NCBI RefSeq assembly: GCF_014196745.1
Contig: NZ_JACIEH010000001.1
Span: forward strand, 806,001 to 870,000
Direction of reading: 5' to 3'
Source of the DNA: Sphingomonas kyeonggiensis
GTDB lineage: Bacteria; Pseudomonadota; Alphaproteobacteria; Sphingomonadales; Sphingomonadaceae
DNA length: 64,000 nt
The notes under the pieces are model-generated. The model did not search any database. It was given only the letters and a program-made list of their open reading frames with translations, and was not told where the DNA came from. Each line of letters begins with the position of its first letter. Position 1 is the stretch's first letter. The position numbers and the translations under genes are program-made. Of the stretch, positions 58,654 to 64,000 are shown in pieces.

Positions 58654-59424
58654 TCAGGCGACGAATTGTTCCATCGTTATGCGATCATCCAGCGCATGCT
58701 CGGGATCGAAGAGCAAGGTGAGGTCGCGGTGATGGTCGATTCCGATCTCGACGCGTGCCACGTCGCGCACTTCGCGCTGGTCGGCGACCGCGCTGACCGG
58801 CCGCTTGTCGGCTTCCAGCACGCGAATCGCGATGCGCGCCTTGTCGGGCAGGATCGCCCCGCGCCAGCGCCGCGGGCGGAACGGGCTGATCGGCGTCATC
58901 GCCAGCATTCCCGAGCCGAGCGGCAGGATCGGACCCTGCACCGAGAGATTGTACGCGGTCGATCCGGCCGGCGTCGCGACGAGCATGCCGTCGCAGACCA
59001 GCTCGGGCAGCACCACGCGATCGTTGACGGTAATCTCGAGCTTCGCGGTCTGGCGCGTCTCGCGCAGGAACGAGACTTCGTTGATCGCGGGCAGCTCGAA
59101 ACGCTCGCCCATCGCGTTGACCGCCTCCATGCGGAGCGGGCTGACCTTGAACGGCTTGGCCCGCACCAGCCGCTCGTCGAGCCCCTCGCGCCGCCAGTCG
59201 TTCATCAGGAAGCCGATCGTGCCCAGGTTCATGCCGAACACGGGGAGGTTACGCCGACTCTCGAGCAGCGTGTGCAGCGTCTGGAGCATGTAGCCGTCGC
59301 CGCCGAGCGCGACGATGATTTCGGCTTCTTCGAGCGGAACCCAGTCATAGGCCTCGCGCAACTCGTCTGCGGCGAGCTGGGCAGGTTCGGTGGGCGATGC
59401 GAAAAGCGCGCGGAGCAGGCTCAT
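58654..59424 (-). CDS. nadK: NAD kinase
   Basis: 256 aa. The GGDG motif in IIVALGGDGYMLQTL, NLGTIGFLMN, the NE region (AINEVSFLRE) and DGMLVATPAGSTAYNLSVQGPIL are the NAD kinase signatures. It makes NADP from NAD and ATP. Coupled to moaA by a 4-bp overlap. N-terminus shorter than in E. coli, as usual for alphaproteobacteria. Confidence 0.95.
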   Translation of the reverse strand: MSLLRALFASPTEPAQLAADELREAYDWVPLEEAEIIVALGGDGYMLQTLHTLLESRRNLPVFGMNLGTIGFLMNDWRREGLDERLVRAKPFKVSPLRMEAVNAMGERFELPAINEVSFLRETRQTAKLEITVNDRVVLPELVCDGMLVATPAGSTAYNLSVQGPILPLGSGMLAMTPISPFRPRRWRGAILPDKARIAIRVLEADKRPVSAVADQREVRDVARVEIGIDHHRDLTLLFDPEHALDDRITMEQFVA

Positions 59425-60419
59425 CCGCCTGTGACGCTCATGTGGCGGCGCGTGGCCGGAGCGGCGCCGGCGGCGATGCGGAAGTCGTGGCGTGCGGGCT
59501 TGCGCCGCAGCGCACCGTCGATCGCGTCGTCGAGGCCAGTGGGGCCATGGTCGCGCAAGGCGGCCTTGAGATCCACGCCCTCGTCATGGCCGAGGCACAT
59601 ATAGAGCTTTCCGTCAGTGGCGAGGCGGACGCGGTTGCATCCGTCGCAGAAATTGGCGCTGAGCGGGGTGATCAGGCCGAGCCGCGTGGTGCTGCCCGCA
59701 ACGCGCCAGTAGCGCGCGGGGCCGCCGGTGCGGTGCGTATCGGGAAGCAGCTCGAAGCGAGCGCGCAGATCGGCGAGGACGCCGGTGAGCGGCAGGAAGC
59801 GATCGGTGCGGTCCTCGTCGATCTCGCCGAGCGGCATCGTTTCGATCAGGGTGAGGTCCAGGCCCCGCTCGGTCGCCCAGGCGAGCATCGGGGCGATCTC
59901 ATCCTCGTTCAGGCCCTTGAGCGCGACCATGTTGAGCTTGACCGCGAGGCCGGCGGCTTGCGCGGCATCGATACCCGCCAGCACCTTCGCCACGTCGCCG
60001 TACCGGGTGATGTGGCGGAAGGTCGCGGGATCGCGGCTGTCGATGCTGACATTGACGCGGCGCACGCCCGCATCGGCGAGCGCGCCGGCATGCTCGGCGA
60101 GCCGGGTGCCGTTGGTGGTGAGCGTGACTTCGTCCAGGCCCCCACCCAGATGGCTGCCGATGCGGCGGACCAGGTCGAGCGTGTCGCTGCGCACCAGAGG
60201 CTCGCCACCGGTGAGGCGGATCTTGCGCACGCCGCGCGCGACGAACCGATCGGCGACCAGCGCCAGCTCGTCGAGGCTCAGCAATTCGTTGCGCGGCAGG
60301 AAGCGCATGTTCTCCGACATGCAATAACGACAACGCAGGTCGCAGCGATCCGTGACCGAAATGCGCAAATACTGGATCGCGCGGCCATGTGCGTCGATCA
60401 AGGCGGGCGCGGCTGCCAT
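59421..60419 (-). CDS. moaA: GTP 3',8-cyclase (molybdenum cofactor biosynthesis)
   Basis: 332 aa from ATG 60419; the extension to 60455 gives no conserved sequence. Radical-SAM motif CDLRCRYC (Cys26, Cys30, Cys33), the second [4Fe-4S] site in FCDGCNRVRLATDGKLYMCL and the C-terminal double Gly (SVTGG). First step of Moco synthesis. Overlaps nadK by 4 bp. Other moa genes are not in the window. Confidence 0.96.
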   Translation of the reverse strand: MAAAPALIDAHGRAIQYLRISVTDRCDLRCRYCMSENMRFLPRNELLSLDELALVADRFVARGVRKIRLTGGEPLVRSDTLDLVRRIGSHLGGGLDEVTLTTNGTRLAEHAGALADAGVRRVNVSIDSRDPATFRHITRYGDVAKVLAGIDAAQAAGLAVKLNMVALKGLNEDEIAPMLAWATERGLDLTLIETMPLGEIDEDRTDRFLPLTGVLADLRARFELLPDTHRTGGPARYWRVAGSTTRLGLITPLSANFCDGCNRVRLATDGKLYMCLGHDEGVDLKAALRDHGPTGLDDAIDGALRRKPARHDFRIAAGAAPATRRHMSVTGG

Positions 60420-60478
60420 GTAAGAGCAGGTAAGCTTGAAGATAGCGGCGGGCAAGCGTTCGCGTTATCGAGAGCGGA

Positions 60479-62461
60479 ATGTCTGAAGATTTCACAGTCA
60501 TCGAAAGCGCCAACGCTGATGCGGCACCGGTGTTCGTCCTCAGCTTCCGCCAGCGCGACGAGGTCGCGGCGGCCGCGGCGGGGGGCGGCTGGCGGGTAGT
60601 CGCGGCGCGGCGCTCCGATGCGCTGGAGCGGCGCTTCCTGGCGAGCGGCGCCGCCGTCGCGGTGATCGACGCGCGGGGCGCGCTGTCCGAGGGGCTGGAT
60701 GCGTCCAAGGTGCTGGGCGCGACGATCGAGGCGCATGGCGCGGCGATGCTGATCCTCGTTTCGCAGAGCGACACGGTGCACATGCGCCATTTCTTCGATG
60801 CGGGGGCGACGCATTTCCTGTCGAGCCCGATGTCCTCGGCGGCGATGGCGCATGCGATTCGCTTCGCCCAGCGCCATGTCGAGCGGCTCTCCGGATGGCA
60901 TGGCCAGGAGAAGGGGCCGCCCGAGCCGCTGGGCTGGCGCTTCGATCCGGGCATGCGCTCGCTTCAGCTCACCCCGGCGCTGGCGAGCCTGCTCGGCCTG
61001 CCCGAGGCGCCCGGCACCCGGAGCTTCTTCGCCCGGCTGGACCCCGCGGACCGGCCGTTGGCACGCAGCGCGCTGCGCCGGCTCGGTGCGGAAACGCCCT
61101 CAACCGCCTTTGCGCATGACCTGGCCGGGGTGGGGCGGGTGGTGCAGCACCTGCAATATGACGCGCAGACCAACAGGTTGCACGCGCTGGTGGAGGCGCT
61201 GGGCGTGGCGCCCGACGCCAATGCCGCGGTGCGCGATGCCCTCACCGGCGCGCGTGACGGGCCCAGCGCGCGGCGCTGGATCGACCGGCGTCTGGCCGAA
61301 GGCGGCAAGGTGGGCGTGATCCTGATCGGGCTGACGCGGTTCGAGACGGTGAACACCGCCTATGGCCGCAACGTGGGTGACGAGCTGCTGCGCAGCGTCT
61401 CGCGCCGGGTGGGCGACGTGGCGCGCGAGGCGCTGGGCAAGGGCGCGATCGTCGCGCGGATCGGTGGATCGGAATTCCTGGTCGCCAGCGACGACGCCGA
61501 TGCGGCGCGGATGGGCACGGCGCTGGCGCGGCTCGAGGATGCGCTGGCCCGGCCGTTCGTCGCGGGGGGCGACATCGCCCCCCTCGGTGCGCGGCTGGTG
61601 ACGAGCGAGAGCCAGGCCGGGGACAATGCCGCGGCACTGCTCCGCCGGGCGAGCGAGATGCTGCTCGGCGACGTGCCGCTGGAGAAGGGCGCACCGCCGA
61701 TCGACTCGCTGGTCGACAATCTCCACCGCGCGCTGGAGCGCGGCGAGATCGGCGTGCTGTTCCAGCCCCAGGTCTCGATCGCCACCGGGCAGATCGTCGG
61801 GGTCGAGGCATTGGCGCGCTGGAACCATCCCGAGTTCGGCGAACTGGGCGCGGACACGCTGTTCGCCGCGGCCGAGCGGGCAGGGCTGGACGCGACGCTG
61901 TCCGACCATGTCCAGCGCCGGGCGCTCGCCGCGGCCGCCAACTGGCCGATGTCGCTGAGCAAGCTGCGCCTGTCGATCAACGTCACCGCCGCGGATGTCG
62001 CGCGGTCGGGCTTTGTCGACGCGCTGCTCGGCCGGATCGATGCGAGCGGCTTCCCGCGCAATCGCCTGACCGTGGAGCTGACCGAGAGCGGCATCATGTC
62101 CGATCTGGGCGAGGCGGCGCGGGTACTCACCCTGTTGCGTGCGGCGGGATGCCGGGTGGCGATCGACGATTTCGGTACCGGCTATTCGAGCCTGGCCTAT
62201 CTGAAGGCGCTGCCGCTCGATTATCTGAAGATCGACAAGAAGCTCAGCCAGGACATCACCGGCTCGCACCGCGACCGGGTGGTGGTGCGCGGGGTGATCG
62301 ACATGGCGCGGTCGCTGGGGCTCGCCGTGGTCGCGGAAGGCGTGGAGACGGCCGAGCAGCTCGATCTGCTCGCCAAGGAAGGCTGCCAGTATTTCCAGGG
62401 CTTCCTGTGTGCCGGTCCGGTCGATGTGCCGGCGCTCGCCCAGCTGGTGAGCCGCGCATGA
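60479..62461 (+). CDS. GGDEF/EAL protein with degenerate GGDEF site
   Basis: 660 aa. The N-terminal 120 residues look like a receiver-type fold without the phospho-acceptor pattern, followed by a PAS-like part, a GGDEF domain in which the signature is GGSEF (329-333), and a C-terminal EAL domain. EAL (443-445) with LTES, IDDFGTGYSSLAYL and LKIDKKLSQ are all present, so it is probably a c-di-GMP phosphodiesterase with a regulatory GGDEF. Confidence 0.9.
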   Translation: MSEDFTVIESANADAAPVFVLSFRQRDEVAAAAAGGGWRVVAARRSDALERRFLASGAAVAVIDARGALSEGLDASKVLGATIEAHGAAMLILVSQSDTVHMRHFFDAGATHFLSSPMSSAAMAHAIRFAQRHVERLSGWHGQEKGPPEPLGWRFDPGMRSLQLTPALASLLGLPEAPGTRSFFARLDPADRPLARSALRRLGAETPSTAFAHDLAGVGRVVQHLQYDAQTNRLHALVEALGVAPDANAAVRDALTGARDGPSARRWIDRRLAEGGKVGVILIGLTRFETVNTAYGRNVGDELLRSVSRRVGDVAREALGKGAIVARIGGSEFLVASDDADAARMGTALARLEDALARPFVAGGDIAPLGARLVTSESQAGDNAAALLRRASEMLLGDVPLEKGAPPIDSLVDNLHRALERGEIGVLFQPQVSIATGQIVGVEALARWNHPEFGELGADTLFAAAERAGLDATLSDHVQRRALAAAANWPMSLSKLRLSINVTAADVARSGFVDALLGRIDASGFPRNRLTVELTESGIMSDLGEAARVLTLLRAAGCRVAIDDFGTGYSSLAYLKALPLDYLKIDKKLSQDITGSHRDRVVVRGVIDMARSLGLAVVAEGVETAEQLDLLAKEGCQYFQGFLCAGPVDVPALAQLVSRA

Positions 62462-62841
62462 GCGATCCGCGGGACATGAGCGGCGTCTGGTACGGCCGTT
62501 ATGCGAGCAGCGGCGGCGACCAGGACAGCGGCTTCATCGCCGTCCTGGAGGAATCGGGCGGCGTGTTCTCGGGCTCGATCAGCGAGCCGGACGGGCGGGG
62601 CGGAGTCCGTCGCGCTTCGGTCGCCGGCCGGCGCAGCAGCGGGCTAGTCCAGTTCGTGAAGCAGTATCGCGGCCGCCGGAACCACGCGGTCTTCTACGAA
62701 GGCGGCGTGGACGACCAGGGCACGCAAGCGAGCGGCAACTGGAAGATCGACGACGGCACCGCCGGCGGTTTCAGCATGGAGCGGGAGAAATTCTCGATCG
62801 AGGAGCTGGAAGAGGAGATCGAGGAGCGGCTGGCGCTTTAG
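62458..62841 (+). CDS. hypothetical protein coupled to the EAL gene
   Basis: 127 aa; the ATG overlaps the EAL stop (ATGA). Beta-rich with DMSGVWYGRYASSGGDQDSGFIAVLEESGGVFSGSISEPDGRGG and later QYRGRRNHAVFYEGGVDD, then an acidic amphipathic C-terminal helix (IEELEEEIEERLAL). No signal peptide. Not recognised; may be a partner of the c-di-GMP protein. Confidence 0.75.
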   Translation: MSDPRDMSGVWYGRYASSGGDQDSGFIAVLEESGGVFSGSISEPDGRGGVRRASVAGRRSSGLVQFVKQYRGRRNHAVFYEGGVDDQGTQASGNWKIDDGTAGGFSMEREKFSIEELEEEIEERLAL

Positions 62842-62906
62842 GCTGCATATTCCTCTCCCTGACGGGGGGATCGGAGCGGGGTTGCGCGATTGGGTGTCGC
62901 TGGCGA

Positions 62907-63470
62907 CTAAGTCGCCGGATCGGCGCCGCGGCCTTCGGTGACGCGGCCCAGCGTGACGCCGGCATAGCGCGCCAGGCTGCCGAGCAGGGCAGTGACGGTG
63001 GGATCCGCCGGGCCGGCTTCTGCCCAATAGGCGCCCATCGCCATGCTGGGGCCCATCAGCCCGATCGGGAACATCGACATGCTGCGCACGAAGGTTGGGC
63101 GATAGGCGTCCACCGGCACGCGCGGATCCGCATAGATGTCCGGGATATGGATCGGCCGCGCCTCGATAATGGCGAGGCCGGAGATGCAGTTCTCGATCGG
63201 AAACCGCTCGCCGGTCCAGAGCGGGGTCAGCGCATCCTCGGCGATATAGGCAACGAGATTCCCCTCGCGCCGGATGACGGTCACGCCATCGCAGCGCGCG
63301 ATCTTGCGCGCACATTCCCGCAATACGGTGACCAGCTCGTCGATCGAGGAGGCGCGCGAGAGGCGAGCCATAGCTTCGGTCAACAATCGGCGTTGGTCGA
63401 AACTATCCGGCTCCCTCAAGCCCAGCTCCCCACGAGCGGCCCCATTTGGGGTCACGCCAGATTCAATCAT
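62907..63470 (-). CDS. GAF-domain protein
   Basis: 187 aa from ATG 63470 (TTG 63485 possible). A GAF domain spans about 40-180: SIDELVTVLRECARKIARCDGVTVIRREGNLVAYIAED, PIHIPDIYADPRVPVDAYRPTFVRSMSMFPIG. No output domain, so a free-standing small-molecule or redox sensor, or the input of an incomplete signalling protein. Lies beside an MCP gene on the same strand. Confidence 0.85.
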   Translation of the reverse strand: MIESGVTPNGAARGELGLREPDSFDQRRLLTEAMARLSRASSIDELVTVLRECARKIARCDGVTVIRREGNLVAYIAEDALTPLWTGERFPIENCISGLAIIEARPIHIPDIYADPRVPVDAYRPTFVRSMSMFPIGLMGPSMAMGAYWAEAGPADPTVTALLGSLARYAGVTLGRVTEGRGADPAT

Positions 63471-63703
63471 TTCCGTCACGGCCAAGTACGCAGCCCTGCT
63501 CTGATTGGTTCACCCTGAAACCTGCCAAATCGGGTCAGCTTCAATACACCGAAGCCACGCAAAGGCGCGGAAGCCGCCGGCGGACCGTCAAGGTTCCGCC
63601 AGAACGACCACGCACGCCGATCGACAAACTTTCCCCCGTATCCTGAACGCAGTTGCAGCATGCGCAACTACGCAAAAATACATGGGTCGTATCGCTCCCG
63701 TTC

Positions 63704-64000
63704 CTAGAGCGGAGCCCGCAACGCGGAGATCGCGGCGGCGGGAAGATTCCGCACTGCGCCACCGATGATCGGATGCCGGCCATTTGCGCGCGCGCGCCCG
63801 TTCGCGGCATCGGTATGGAAGGCGCTGGTGAGCTCGGCGAGGGTCTCGGCTTCCTGGCTCAGCGTGCGCGTGGCGGCCGAGGTCTCCTCGACCATTGCGG
63901 CGTTCTGCTGGGTGCCCTGGTCCATGGTGCCGATCGCCGTGGAGACTTCGCCGATCGCGATTGCCTGGGCGTTGTTGTCCTGCGCCATGGTGCCGAGCAG
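63704..64000 (-). CDS. methyl-accepting chemotaxis protein, C-terminal part
   Basis: The open frame continues past the window end. The visible C-terminus has LLGTMAQDNNAQAIAIGEVSTAIGTMDQGTQQNAAMVEETSAATRTLSQEAETLAELTSAF, the end of the MCP signalling helices, as in the MCP at 11545-13374 (GEVHQLLGTIAADNQAQ...). It ends ALRAPL without the WASF-type tether of that protein. Confidence 0.85.
   Translation of the reverse strand: MLGTMAQDNNAQAIAIGEVSTAIGTMDQGTQQNAAMVEETSAATRTLSQEAETLAELTSAFHTDAANGRARANGRHPIIGGAVRNLPAAAISALRAPL

Overview
The window is GC-rich, densely coding bacterial chromosome from an alphaproteobacterium, most likely a sphingomonad (Sphingomonas or a close relative). The basis is the DivL-type pseudokinase linked to tsaE, amgK, murU, addB and addA, a large TonB-dependent receptor, a CC0125/CC1285-type lipoprotein and an M2 dipeptidase. 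There is no rRNA, prophage, insertion-sequence transposase or CRISPR array. The only RNA gene seen is one tRNA-Asn. Both ends cut genes: a serine hydrolase on the left and a methyl-accepting chemotaxis protein (MCP) on the right.

Region 1 (1-11.5 kb): serine hydrolase end; a glycine-rich-domain protein paired with a TIGR04222-type membrane protein that ends in a Gly/Cys tail; a thioredoxin-reductase-like flavoenzyme; a vapBC toxin-antitoxin pair joined by overlapping codons to trmD-rplS; a lipocalin-like gene divergent from a CGNR regulator; a VOC gene divergent from soxR across a canonical SoxR box; a DPP-IV-type peptidase; and asd behind a leader with several inverted repeats.

Region 2 (11.5-35 kb): an MCP, a DUF418 protein, a marR-emrA-emrB efflux operon, a GFA protein, an alpha/beta hydrolase, an M2 peptidase, a SIMPL protein, AMP nucleosidase, a peroxiredoxin, YqgE, several small secreted proteins, ahcY with a perfect 20-bp palindrome upstream, a TPR-sulfotransferase and a TonB-dependent receptor. 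Palindromic REPIN-like and MITE-like repeats lie between these genes.

Region 3 (35-47.4 kb): a long plus-strand run divL-tsaE-amgK-murU-(small barrel-like ORF)-addB-addA-trxA-(CxxC-less thioredoxin-like gene). It joins cell-cycle signalling, tRNA t6A synthesis, cell-wall sugar recycling, double-strand-break repair and thiol chemistry. A palindromic element sits between addB and addA.

Region 4 (47.4-64 kb): argJ, two TonB-C-domain secreted proteins, a small signal-peptide ORF just upstream of secA (a SecM-like position), secA, a lipoprotein, a purine-salvage pair (phosphoribosyltransferase and adenine/adenosine deaminase), an AraC regulator divergent from an orphan histidine kinase, tRNA-Asn, nadK-moaA, a GGDEF/EAL protein with a degenerate GGDEF site, a GAF protein and the partial MCP.

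The best candidates for something new are the Gly/Cys-tail gene pair, the inverted-repeat leader of asd, the hairpin at the trmD/rplS junction, the secA upstream ORF and the doubly degenerate DivL.
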